Shown: piece by piece, positions 52,448 through 60,961 of the stretch | How the letters are laid out: every line of letters begins with the position of its first letter | Numbering within the stretch: the first letter of the stretch is position 1 | From: CAXXOK01 sp963664595 | Lineage (GTDB): Bacteria > Bacillota > Clostridia > Christensenellales > Aristaeellaceae | Length of the DNA: 64,000 nucleotides | Direction: 5' to 3' | NCBI GenBank assembly: GCA_963664595.2 | Contig: CAXXOK010000006.1 | Span: 62,001 to 126,000 of the forward strand | The notes under the pieces: model-generated | Database searches by the model: none | The model's input: the letters and a program-made list of their open reading frames with translations, nothing else | Told to the model about the DNA's origin: nothing | Program-made: the position numbers and the translations under genes

Positions 52448-52510
52448 TTGACAGATTGCTGTACCTGTGCTAGTATCCAAGCATAGAATGAACATTCATT
52501 CTATGCTTGG
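52448..52510 (+). promoter_or_regulatory. TetR-controlled promoter with 34-bp palindrome operator
   Basis: TTGACA (52448-52453), a 17-bp spacer and TAGTAT (52471-52476) form a near-consensus promoter. A perfect palindrome with 16-bp arms and a CA centre (CCAAGCATAGAATGAA and its complement, 52477-52510) begins at the next base and covers the start site. It sits 14 bp before the TetR start codon, so TetR autoregulation together with the MATE pump is very likely. Confidence 0.88.
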
Positions 52511-52523
52511 AAGGGGTTTGACT

Positions 52524-53228
52524 ATGTACAGGACGAAAGAAAATACGCAAAGGCGCAAGGATGAAAAACGGCAGCTGATTCTGGATACGGCCGCAAAAGT
52601 GTTTTCTTCCAAGGGATATCACAAGACGACCGTTAAAGATATTGTGGATGAAGCCGCTATATCGGTAGGCAGCTTCTACTTTTATTTCAGCAGCAAGGAA
52701 GAATTGTTTGCCGAACTGTACAGAAGCATCGTCAAAGAATTCAGCGATGTTACGATACGTGTTTTGGATGTGGAAAACTTTTCCATGCTTAAAAACTTTG
52801 TCCGGGTGATGATGGCTACCCTGTGGATGTACGGGCAGAAGCGTGAAATTGCGCGCATGATGCTGCTGGAAGCTGCGGCGGCCGATCCGGCGTTTCAAAA
52901 GCTGGAAGCGGACAGAATCAAAGAGTCCGCCAGGGTGATGACGGATTGGTTTAAACGCTTTCAGCAGCATCATGAAGTCAATATTCCGGATGAAAGGATA
53001 GCCGCGCTGATTTATGCCGGTTCATATGATTGTCTCGTCAACGATTGGCTGGCGTCTGACGGCAGTGTTCCGCTGACTGATTATGGTTACGCGTTTTGTG
53101 TCTATCATCTTCAGGCGTTAAGAATTCCCCTGGATGAGAGGATCGTCAAAACCGATATGGAAGAAGTTCTCAAAGAGCTGACGATGCCTGACGACGAAGA
53201 CCGGAAAGAGAAAAACCGTTTTGAATAA
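52524..53228 (+). CDS. TetR-family transcriptional regulator
   Basis: A 234-residue repressor. The HTH (about residues 15-60) reads LILDTAAKVFSSKGYHKTTV and then VDEAAISVGSFYFYFSSKEE, the classical TetR recognition pattern. The helical C-terminal ligand domain fills the rest. The ATG at 52524 was chosen because it lies just after the operator and has AAGGGG upstream; the longer frame to 52467 would run through the operator. It overlaps the MATE gene by 8 bp. It probably represses the pump until a drug-like compound binds. Confidence 0.9.
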   Translation: MYRTKENTQRRKDEKRQLILDTAAKVFSSKGYHKTTVKDIVDEAAISVGSFYFYFSSKEELFAELYRSIVKEFSDVTIRVLDVENFSMLKNFVRVMMATLWMYGQKREIARMMLLEAAAADPAFQKLEADRIKESARVMTDWFKRFQQHHEVNIPDERIAALIYAGSYDCLVNDWLASDGSVPLTDYGYAFCVYHLQALRIPLDERIVKTDMEEVLKELTMPDDEDRKEKNRFE

Positions 53229-54600
53229 TCATTTTGGCAAAGACCTTACAACAAGCAATATTGAGAAGAACCTTATTCACTTTGCACTGCCCATTTTAAT
53301 CGGCAACCTCCTTTCAACGGGATATAGCGTTATCAATACAATGTGGGTCGGTAATCTGATTGGTAAAGACGCGGTTGGCGCAATCGCGGTCAGCTTCCCC
53401 GTTTTTCTCGGGATGGTGGCGCTTTGCTCTGGGGCAACCTTGGCCACATCCGTTTTAATCTCGAAGGAATACGGGGCCAGGAACTACGCGGAAATACAAA
53501 GAATTGTCAACAATTCCTGGACGGCAGGCATTGTTATCATAGTGGTGATCTCCGTCAACGGTGTGCTGTTTTGTGACAAGGTTCTGGCGCTTCTGAAAAC
53601 ACCGCCCGAAATAATGGCTATGGCAAGCGGCTATTTGCGGATTATGGTTATCAATTTTGCCGGTCTGTATTTGTCGTACTTGATCTCGTCAATATTGCGC
53701 GGGGTAGGCGATACCGTCATTCCCATGATCTGTATCATCGTTTCCACTGCGGTGAACGCTGTGCTTGATCCTGTGCTGATTTTAGGCATCGGCCCGTTTC
53801 CAAAGCTGGGGCTGAACGGTTCGGCCTACTCCGACCTGATTGCAACGGCAATGACAATCGTGTTGGGTATGGTTTATCTGCATCGCAGGTATCGCAATCA
53901 ACCTGTGAACCCGAACCGATTTCTGTTTGAAAAAAGCGTGATTTTCAAAATAGTCAGAATGGGTTTTCCATCCTTTGTTCAACAGATGCTGGTGTCTGTT
54001 GGGTATGCGTTTGTCACCGTTATTGTGAATCGCTTTTCCTCGGCTTCCATTGCCGCGTTTGGCATTGCAAGCAAAATTGACGCGATTGCGGCCATGCCTG
54101 CGATGGCCGTAATGATGGCGGCTTCCGCAGTAACCGCACAGAGCATTGGCGCCGGAAAACCCGAGAGGATCAAGCGTATTCTCAAATCCGGAATTTTGGT
54201 CAACCTACCTGCTATTGTATTGATTTCCTTCTTATGTGTTATGTTTCCGCGCGAAATTATGCACGCTTTTGTAAAAGACGAAGCGGTTATCGAAATCGGC
54301 GTTGGCTATTTACAAATTGTGGGGGGCGGATACCTTTTCTATACCGTGTTTTATGTATCAAATGGCATTATAAACGGAGCAGGAAAAATGCTGCCCACCA
54401 TGCTTCTGTCCTTTATATCCCTCTGTGTGGTGCGGGTTCCCTTAGCGGCTGTTTTGTCCGGAACAAGGCTGGGCATCCGGGGCATTTGGATAGCGATTGT
54501 GAGTAGCTTTGCCGCCAGCACAATAAACAGCCTTGTCTATTTCAGATGGGGTAAATGGCGAAAAGGGATTATACCGATGGCGCACAGGGAAGCGGAATAA
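53221..54600 (+). CDS. MATE-family efflux transporter
   Basis: A 459-residue membrane transporter with about twelve helices in two similar halves, the MatE pattern (FALPILIGNLLSTGYSVINT at the first helix, VSFPVFLGMVALCSGATLAT at residues 58-77, GAGKPERIKRIL between the halves). Exports organic cations or drugs using Na+ or H+. TTG start at 53221 with GGAAAGAG upstream, inside the end of the TetR gene, so the two are co-translated. The base composition from about 53.2 to 55 kb is more AT-rich than the neighbours. Confidence 0.9.
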   Translation: MNNHFGKDLTTSNIEKNLIHFALPILIGNLLSTGYSVINTMWVGNLIGKDAVGAIAVSFPVFLGMVALCSGATLATSVLISKEYGARNYAEIQRIVNNSWTAGIVIIVVISVNGVLFCDKVLALLKTPPEIMAMASGYLRIMVINFAGLYLSYLISSILRGVGDTVIPMICIIVSTAVNAVLDPVLILGIGPFPKLGLNGSAYSDLIATAMTIVLGMVYLHRRYRNQPVNPNRFLFEKSVIFKIVRMGFPSFVQQMLVSVGYAFVTVIVNRFSSASIAAFGIASKIDAIAAMPAMAVMMAASAVTAQSIGAGKPERIKRILKSGILVNLPAIVLISFLCVMFPREIMHAFVKDEAVIEIGVGYLQIVGGGYLFYTVFYVSNGIINGAGKMLPTMLLSFISLCVVRVPLAAVLSGTRLGIRGIWIAIVSSFAASTINSLVYFRWGKWRKGIIPMAHREAE

Positions 54601-54642
54601 TTACCGGTTGAAAAATTACAAGAGTGAGAAAAGGTGCAGGGT

Positions 54643-54987
54643 ATGGATAAGGGAAAAAAGAGAGAACTCATGGATTCTTACAAAAACCGAACGATTACCG
54701 GCGGCGTTTATTGCGTTCAATGCAGCGGGAATCAACGCAGGTGGATAAAATCAACAACCGACATGGCGGGCTCAAAAAGCAGATTTTTGTATGCGGTTCA
54801 AACGAAGAGCTGCCCCGAGCCGGCAATGCTGCGCGAGTGTACGGCATACGGAATCGGATCGTTTTCCTTTGTTATTCTGGAAGAGCTTGTAAAGAAGGAG
54901 ACCCAAACAGCCGCTGAATTCGCGGATGATATCAATACGCTCTACGAATTATGGCTTGAGAAGTATAAGCATGAGGATTTGGGCTGA
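54643..54987 (+). CDS. small GIY-YIG nuclease-like protein
   Basis: A 114-residue protein. TGGVYCVQCSGNQRRWIKST near residues 20-39 fits the shortened GIY-YIG-like strand pair found in small Clostridial proteins that are annotated as GIY-YIG nuclease family, with an Arg and Glu further on (AMLRECTAYG). The canonical catalytic Tyr/Arg/Glu set is incomplete, so activity is uncertain. ATG at 54643 after AAGGTG. It follows the MATE gene by 42 bp on the same strand and may be read with it. Confidence 0.65.
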   Translation: MDKGKKRELMDSYKNRTITGGVYCVQCSGNQRRWIKSTTDMAGSKSRFLYAVQTKSCPEPAMLRECTAYGIGSFSFVILEELVKKETQTAAEFADDINTLYELWLEKYKHEDLG

Positions 54988-55313
54988 CAGGCATTTTATT
55001 AGAACAGAAAGATAACCTCCTATAATTTCTTGATAGCGCAGGAGAAATGGCGCGCTTGCCAGGCAAGCAGAAAACAAAATAGCAGTTCACGGTATACGCT
55101 GAGTGAATCGCCCATGCGCTGCCGTGTTATCCTTCCGGCGGGCTGGGGCTGTGTGCCCTTTGACGCAGCGCTGCTGCCGCGTTACGCTATGGCGCGGCAA
55201 CCGTTTTTGTACCATAAAGTAAATGGTATAAACCGTGGATCTTGCGGCGGCGCGGAAAAGCAGACGCGGGATGGACAAGGGATAAACACGGATAAAAAAC
55301 ACCATAATGGCAC
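54988..55313. other. intergenic region without recognisable gene
   Basis: About 325 bp between the GIY-YIG-like gene and the Opp promoter. Short frames here lack ribosome binding sites and similarity. A plausible weak hairpin aside, I see nothing in it. Confidence 0.5.
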
Positions 55314-55370
55314 TTGACAAGCCAGAAAGTACATGTTATGCTGGCACAGCAATTATGGTAACGTTACCAT
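55314..55370 (+). promoter_or_regulatory. promoter and LacI-type operator of the Opp importer operon
   Basis: TTGACA (55314-55319), a 17-bp spacer and TATGCT (55337-55342). A perfect 16-bp palindrome ATGGTAACGTTACCAT (55355-55370) with the central CG typical of LacI-family sites lies just after the expected start site, where a repressor would block transcription. The LacI-family gene at the end of the operon is the natural binding partner. Confidence 0.88.
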
Positions 55371-55433
55371 TTATGAGCCGGAAGACCTGTGAGAAACCGC
55401 TGGTTACAGTTGTTTAACAGAGGAGAGTAGAAC

Positions 55434-56402
55434 ATGCTTCGATACATTGGTAAGAGAGTCTTTATGATGCTGTTCGTCATTCTGGGCGTGGTTATTCTGG
55501 TGTTTTCCCTGTTGTATATCACACCGGGAGACCCGGCGCGGCTAATCCTTGGAGCGACGGCGACGGATGCGCAGGTAAGCGCGCTTCGGTTGAAATTGGG
55601 TCTTGACGACCCGTATTTCGTCCGGCTTGGGAAATATCTTTACAACCTTGTGACCAAGTTTGATCTCGGCACTTCATTCAGGACCGGAGAATCCGTAACG
55701 GCGGAAATCGCCAGAAGATTTCCGGTTACGATGACGCTGGGCATCCTGGGCCTTGCCGTGTCAACGTTTATCGGGATCATTACCGGTATATTCTCGGCGG
55801 TCAAGCAATACACCTGGACGGATAAAATATCCAATCTGGTGGCTGTGGTCTGCGCGTCGATGCCTGCGTTCTGGTTTGCGATGGAACTATGCATTCTCTT
55901 TGCGCTGAAGCTGCGGTGGCTGCCCGCAACGGGAATTGATCAGGGGGTCCGATCCTATGTGCTGCCTGTGCTGACCATGGGCTTAACAGGCGCGGCGGGC
56001 ACTTTCCGGTTTACGCGTTCTTCCATGCTGGACTGCATTCGTATGGATTATGTGCAGACGGCGAGGGCGAAAGGGCAAAACGAATTCAAGGTTATAACCC
56101 ATCATGTGCTGAAAAACGCGATGATACCGATTATCACGTTGGTCGGCAACGGATTGGGCTATATCATTGCCGGCTCCGTCGTTATTGAGAGCGTGTTTTC
56201 CATTCCCGGGATCGGCAGCAACATGCTGCTGGCAATTAGTACGCGGGATTATCCAATCATCCAGGGCAGCGTGCTGATACTGGCCATATCGATTTCTGTG
56301 TTTAATCTGTTTGCGGATCTGGCCTATGCGTTATTTGATCCCAGAATCAGCGCCCAATTCAAGCGCTCATCAGCAAAAAGCGGGGGAAAACGTTATGCCT
56401 AA
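55434..56402 (+). CDS. Opp/Dpp-type ABC transporter permease 1
   Basis: A 322-residue membrane protein of the DppB/OppB family. It has an N-terminal helix (residues 7-29) followed by ITPGDPARLILG, the family's conserved N-terminal motif, and five more helices. The ATPase-docking loop is DYVQTARAKGQNEFKV near residue 205. AGGAGAG precedes the ATG. It is the first gene of a five-gene importer operon behind the LacI-type operator. The family carries peptides, but many members in gut Clostridia carry oligosaccharides; LacI control favours a sugar. Confidence 0.9.
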   Translation: MLRYIGKRVFMMLFVILGVVILVFSLLYITPGDPARLILGATATDAQVSALRLKLGLDDPYFVRLGKYLYNLVTKFDLGTSFRTGESVTAEIARRFPVTMTLGILGLAVSTFIGIITGIFSAVKQYTWTDKISNLVAVVCASMPAFWFAMELCILFALKLRWLPATGIDQGVRSYVLPVLTMGLTGAAGTFRFTRSSMLDCIRMDYVQTARAKGQNEFKVITHHVLKNAMIPIITLVGNGLGYIIAGSVVIESVFSIPGIGSNMLLAISTRDYPIIQGSVLILAISISVFNLFADLAYALFDPRISAQFKRSSAKSGGKRYA

Positions 56403-57282
56403 AAGAATTGTTGACGGCGTCCGCCTGTATGACAGCAATGAAAGCCACGCACATGAGATGTGGCGGCGCATTTGCAGAAACAAGCTTGCGGTTTTCGGCA
56501 TGGTATGGATGGCCATTGTGGTGATCTGCGCCATTTTTGCGGATGTGATTGCGCCTTATGGGTTTGACGACCAAAACGTAAGCGTGATGCTGACGCCGCC
56601 CTGCTGGGAGTATCCGCTGGGGACCGATAATCTGGGCCGTGATATTCTCAGCCGCCTCATTTACGGTTCCCGGGTTTCGCTGAGCATCGGGATTATCGTA
56701 ACCGCCGTTTCCATTATCATCAGCATTATCATCGGCATGGTGGCGGGGTACTACGGCGGCCATACGGACAACATCATCATGCGGATTATTGATGTGCTGC
56801 TGTCCGTGCCGCCCGTACTGCTGGCGATCGCAATCGCCGCCGCCCTGGGCGGAGGCTATTTCAGCCTGATCATTGCCATGAGCGTGTCCATGACGGCAGG
56901 CAACGCACGCACGGTGCGCGGGCAGGTGATGACACAGACCGACAAGGAGTACATCGAGGCGGCAAAGGCCTGCAACGCGGGCACTGTGCGGATCATGTGG
57001 CAATACATCCTTCCCAACATCTCTTCCATTATCGTGGTAGCCATTACCATGTACCTGGCGGTTGCGATTATGACTGCGTCAACACTCAGCTTTATCGGGC
57101 TGGGCGTACAGGCGCCCACGCCTGAGTGGGGAGCATTGCTGGCGAACGCGCGCCAATATATGCGTTATAACCCCTATATGGTGCTGTCCCCGGGTATCAT
57201 CATTTCCCTGACGGTATTCTCACTGAATATGATCGGCGATGCGCTTCGGGACGCGCTCGACCCCCGCATGAGAGGCAGGTAG
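56395..57282 (+). CDS. Opp/Dpp-type ABC transporter permease 2
   Basis: A 295-residue DppC/OppC-type permease. The short N-terminal cytosolic segment and first helix (KLAVFGMVWMAIVVICAIFA, near 28-47) are followed by the GTDNLGRDILSRLIYGSR motif near residue 80 and the coupling loop EYIEAAKACNAG near 185. The ATG at 56395 overlaps the end of permease 1 by 8 bp. It forms a heterodimeric channel with that protein. Confidence 0.9.
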   Translation: MPKRIVDGVRLYDSNESHAHEMWRRICRNKLAVFGMVWMAIVVICAIFADVIAPYGFDDQNVSVMLTPPCWEYPLGTDNLGRDILSRLIYGSRVSLSIGIIVTAVSIIISIIIGMVAGYYGGHTDNIIMRIIDVLLSVPPVLLAIAIAAALGGGYFSLIIAMSVSMTAGNARTVRGQVMTQTDKEYIEAAKACNAGTVRIMWQYILPNISSIIVVAITMYLAVAIMTASTLSFIGLGVQAPTPEWGALLANARQYMRYNPYMVLSPGIIISLTVFSLNMIGDALRDALDPRMRGR

Positions 57283-57286
57283 GAAC

Positions 57287-58273
57287 ATGCAAGAAGAGTA
57301 TTGTCTGCAGGTCGAGGACCTGACCATCGAATACAGAACGGATTATGGCATTATCAAAGCCGTTAACCATGTCAGCCTGAATGTGGGCAAAGGCAAAACG
57401 CTCGGGCTGGTCGGCGAAACCGGCGCAGGGAAAACCACAATTGCGCTGGGCATTTGCCGGCTGCTGCAAACGCCGCCTGCTGTTGTAAAAAGCGGAAAGG
57501 TTGTGTTTGAGGGTCAGGATATCCGCAAGATATCCGAATCGGAAATGCGAAAAATCCGCGGAGATAAGATCACGATGATTTTCCAGGATCCGATGACCGC
57601 TCTTAACCCGGTAGACACAGTCGGGGAACAGATCGTGGAAGTTATCAGCCTGCATAACCATGTCAGCAAGCAGAAGGCCGCCGAAATGGCGGGCGATACG
57701 CTGGAAATGGTCGGCATTCCGCGGGAACGGTTTGGGGATTTTCCGCATCAGTTTTCCGGTGGGATGAAACAGCGCGTGGTGATCGCAATCGCGTTGGCGT
57801 GCAATCCAAGCCTGCTGATCGCCGACGAACCGACGACGGCGCTGGACGTGACCATTCAGGCGCAGATCCTGCACCTGATCAATGAGCTGAAGGAAGCCAA
57901 AGGAACGTCGAACCTGCTGATCACGCATGATCTGGGCGTCATCGCGGAAATGTGCGACAACGTTGCGGTAATCTACAGCGGCGAAGTGGTCGAATCCGGA
58001 ACGACAAGGCAGGTTTTCACGCAAACGATGCACCCGTACACGCAGGGGCTGTTTGATTCGCTGCCAAACATCAACGACGACGAATTCAACCGCCTCAAGC
58101 CCATCGAGGGCCAAATGCCTGATCCCGCCAACCTGCCGGAGGGCTGCAACTTTGCCGACCGCTGTCCCTATGCCACGGAAGAATGCCGTGCGGCCACCGT
58201 TCCGCTGGTGGATGCCGGCAACGGGCACTGGATACGGTGTTACCACCCGCTTACAACAGGAGTGTCAAAATGA
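57287..58273 (+). CDS. Opp/Dpp-type ABC transporter ATPase 1 (DppD/OppD-like)
   Basis: A 328-residue ATPase. Walker A GETGAGKTT near residue 44, signature FSGGMKQRV near 160, Walker B LLIADEPTTALD near 177, and the C-terminal oligopeptide-type extension with CNFADRCPYATEEC, a four-Cys iron-sulphur or zinc motif typical of this branch. It begins 4 bp after permease 2 and overlaps ATPase 2 (ATGA). It energises import together with ATPase 2. Confidence 0.92.
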   Translation: MQEEYCLQVEDLTIEYRTDYGIIKAVNHVSLNVGKGKTLGLVGETGAGKTTIALGICRLLQTPPAVVKSGKVVFEGQDIRKISESEMRKIRGDKITMIFQDPMTALNPVDTVGEQIVEVISLHNHVSKQKAAEMAGDTLEMVGIPRERFGDFPHQFSGGMKQRVVIAIALACNPSLLIADEPTTALDVTIQAQILHLINELKEAKGTSNLLITHDLGVIAEMCDNVAVIYSGEVVESGTTRQVFTQTMHPYTQGLFDSLPNINDDEFNRLKPIEGQMPDPANLPEGCNFADRCPYATEECRAATVPLVDAGNGHWIRCYHPLTTGVSK

Positions 58274-59238
58274 GTGCGATTTTACAGGTAGAACACCTGA
58301 AGAAATACTTCTCCGTGCCCAACGGCTATCTGCACGCTGTGGATGACGTCAGCTTCAGCCTGGAAAAGGGGCAGACGCTTGGCGTGGTCGGGGAGTCGGG
58401 CTGCGGCAAGTCCACGCTTGGCCGCACGCTGATGCGGCTTACCCAGCCGACATCCGGTACCATTGTTTTTAACGGCAAGGACTATTCCAATGCGGGCAAA
58501 CGGGACGAAAGGGAACTGCGCACCAAAATGCAGTTTATTTTTCAGGATCCGTTTTCCTCGCTGAATCCCAGAATGACGGTTGCGCAGAACATTATGGCGC
58601 CGTTGCTTATCAACGGTACCAAAAAGGCGGACGCGGTAAAAGAAACCGCGGAGATCATGGAAACCGTCGGGTTGTCCGGCCGGCTGAAGTCTACCTTCCC
58701 CCATGAGCTGGACGGCGGCCGGCGGCAGCGGATCGTTATAGCGCGCGCGTTGATTCTCAAGCCGAAGTTCATCATCTGCGACGAGCCGGTTTCCGCCCTG
58801 GATGTTTCGATTCAGGCCCAGATACTGAACCTGTTGATGGACCTGCAAAAGGAACGCGAACTGACCTATATCTTTATTACGCATGACCTGTCCGTGGTTA
58901 AACACATTTCCAACATCATTATGGTTATGTATCTGGGTACGATGGTGGAATACTGCGAAACGCGGCGTCTTTTCAAAAATCCGTTGCATCCCTATACGAA
59001 GGCGCTCCTGACGGCGGTTCCTTCCATCGATCTGGATGCGGACCGCAGCAAACGGGTGCTGCTGCGCGGGGAGATCACCTCGCCGATCAACCCCAAGCCC
59101 GGATGCCGGTTTGCGGACCGCTGCAAATACGCAACGGAGCTATGCCATACGACTATGCCCCCCTTACAGGAAATAGAAGACGGGCACTTCGTCGCCTGCC
59201 ATCTAAATAAACAAATCAATCAGGAGGTCTCACCATGA
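58270..59238 (+). CDS. Opp/Dpp-type ABC transporter ATPase 2 (DppF/OppF-like)
   Basis: A 322-residue ATPase. Walker A GESGCGKST near residue 42 and Walker B FIICDEPVSALD near 170 are intact. The signature reads LDGGRRQRI where LSGGQxQR is expected; this Ser-to-Asp change puts a weaker site in one half of the dimer. The C-terminal GCRFADRCKYATELC motif is present. ATG at 58270 overlaps the previous stop; a longer frame from 58183 is ignored because it runs through ATPase 1. The stop overlaps the ATG of the binding protein. Confidence 0.9.
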   Translation: MSAILQVEHLKKYFSVPNGYLHAVDDVSFSLEKGQTLGVVGESGCGKSTLGRTLMRLTQPTSGTIVFNGKDYSNAGKRDERELRTKMQFIFQDPFSSLNPRMTVAQNIMAPLLINGTKKADAVKETAEIMETVGLSGRLKSTFPHELDGGRRQRIVIARALILKPKFIICDEPVSALDVSIQAQILNLLMDLQKERELTYIFITHDLSVVKHISNIIMVMYLGTMVEYCETRRLFKNPLHPYTKALLTAVPSIDLDADRSKRVLLRGEITSPINPKPGCRFADRCKYATELCHTTMPPLQEIEDGHFVACHLNKQINQEVSP

Positions 59239-60830
59239 AGAAAACCTTGTTATCCCTGCTCATTGTTTTCATGCTGTGCTTTGTCTCCACGGTGTCTTTC
59301 GCAGCAGATGCGGGCATCGGTGCGGACGGGTATTATGAGGAAGGCGGCGGCGCAACGGAAAACGCCACGCAATCCGCTAAAGATACCCTGACAGTTTGCT
59401 GCTCGTCTCTGGGCAACGGCTGGGATCCCATGAACTGCGGCTACAACATCGGCACCACCGTTGTTACGGACAGCGTGTACGAAGGCCTGCTGCAGTCTGA
59501 AAAAGACGGTTCCCTTACGCCCGTGCTCGCCACCGGCTGGGAAATCGACGAGGACGGTCTGGGCTATACCTTCCATTTGCGGGAAGGCGTTACCTTTACC
59601 AACGGCGAACCTTTCAACGCAGACGCGGTTGTGTGGTCGATGGGCGTGCGGTATCCTTCCGCATCTCTTTACGCGGGCGATACGGTTTGGGATTGCGCGA
59701 ACATCTCAAAGGTAGACGATTACACCGTGCATATCCCGCTGCAGCAAAAGAATTCTGTCGCTTTGTATGTGCTGGCCAACCAGCAGTACAGAATTATGGA
59801 AAAAACCTGGTGCGAAGCGCAGGATAACTTCAACACGGACGCGATGGGCACCGGCCCCTACATGATCGAAGAAGCGGTTTCCGGCAGCTACGTCAAACTG
59901 ACGGCAAACGAAAATTACTGGGGCGTGAAACCGGCGATTAAGAAAGTTACCTGCAAGTACATCACCGAAAGCTCCCAGGAAGAATTGGAACTGGAAGTGG
60001 GCACGGTGGACTGCGTTTTGGATCCCGCCGCTTTTGATGTGGTGCATCTGATGAAAGGCGAAGTGCCCGGCATCAAGATTACCTATACCTACGGCGGCGC
60101 GACCATGATCGTGTTCAACCTGAACACCGAGATGGGCCAGAATACGAAATACCGTCAGGCGCTGAGCGCGGCTATCGACCGCGAGAGCATTGCCAAGTCG
60201 GTGTTCCAGGGACTGGCAAAACCGATGTATGGCTTTGCACTTCCGTCCTCGATTTTCTATGATCCGGATTATGAAGCCAACTACCCCTACAAGTACAATC
60301 TGGAGAATGCCAAGGCACTGCTGGCCGAATCCGGCCTTGATCCCAGCGCGATCACGCTGAAAGTGCTCAGCGACGTCTCCGCGGGCTCTGTGGCGATTTC
60401 GGAGATTATCTCCCATAACATTGGTGAGCTGGGCTTCAACGTTGATATTACCATGCTGGAAGGCGCCGCGTATGTGCCGGCGCTTCTGGGCGGCGAAGAA
60501 GATATCGCCGTGGGCCTCGGCCTGAGCGTATCAGCCGATCCGACGTACAACCTGCGGTATGCCAAGCCCGGCGCAAGCCCGGACTGGACCGGCAAAAGCA
60601 AGACCACGACGGAGTTTGATGCCGAGTACCATGTGTACAACGAGATGATCGCCGCCGGCGACGAAGCTACAATGCTTGAAAAAGCACAGGAATATCAGAA
60701 CTTTGTAACCGATAACTGCCTCTTCATGCCGCTGGTAAGCTTCGATTCCTACATCGCGCATGTGGATAATCTGCAGCCCGGTTACTTCAACGGCAATTAC
60801 GTTCGCTTCGCAACCTGGTATTTCAAATAA
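59235..60830 (+). CDS. Opp/Dpp-type substrate-binding protein (family 5)
   Basis: A 531-residue exported binding protein. The signal peptide (MKKTLLSLLIVFMLCFV) is cleaved near SFAAD; Cys15 is buried in the hydrophobic core and does not form a lipobox, so the protein is likely not lipidated. Family 5 motifs: NGWDPMNCGYNIGTTVVTDSVYEGL split near residue 60 as TDSVYEGLL, FHLREGVTFTNGEPFNADAV in part (LREGVTFTNGEPF near 115), and ALSAAIDRESIAKSVF near residue 310. AGGAGG precedes the ATG, which overlaps the ATPase stop. The ligand is unknown. Confidence 0.9.
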   Translation: MKKTLLSLLIVFMLCFVSTVSFAADAGIGADGYYEEGGGATENATQSAKDTLTVCCSSLGNGWDPMNCGYNIGTTVVTDSVYEGLLQSEKDGSLTPVLATGWEIDEDGLGYTFHLREGVTFTNGEPFNADAVVWSMGVRYPSASLYAGDTVWDCANISKVDDYTVHIPLQQKNSVALYVLANQQYRIMEKTWCEAQDNFNTDAMGTGPYMIEEAVSGSYVKLTANENYWGVKPAIKKVTCKYITESSQEELELEVGTVDCVLDPAAFDVVHLMKGEVPGIKITYTYGGATMIVFNLNTEMGQNTKYRQALSAAIDRESIAKSVFQGLAKPMYGFALPSSIFYDPDYEANYPYKYNLENAKALLAESGLDPSAITLKVLSDVSAGSVAISEIISHNIGELGFNVDITMLEGAAYVPALLGGEEDIAVGLGLSVSADPTYNLRYAKPGASPDWTGKSKTTTEFDAEYHVYNEMIAAGDEATMLEKAQEYQNFVTDNCLFMPLVSFDSYIAHVDNLQPGYFNGNYVRFATWYFK

Positions 60831-60872
60831 CCACGGTACGGAAAAACCGGTAAGCAAGCAAGCGGCAGCGTT

Positions 60873-60906
60873 GCCGGGAGAAACGCTTAGCAGCGCCTCT
60901 CCCGGC
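60873..60906 (+). terminator. hairpin after the binding-protein gene
   Basis: Arms GCCGGGAGA/TCTCCCGGC (9 bp) with a 16-nt loop and no T-run. It lies between the binding-protein gene and the LacI gene and may protect the upstream mRNA rather than terminate fully, allowing read-through to the regulator. Confidence 0.5.
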
Positions 60907-60961
60907 CGCGGCGCCGCCGGGAACAAAGATCAACTTTGCAGATGAAAGCTGGAACACGCGG

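Noticed and set aside
55030..55317. Small protein gene upstream of the Opp operon
   Set aside because: No ribosome binding site, composition unlike the neighbours, and the frame ends in the promoter.
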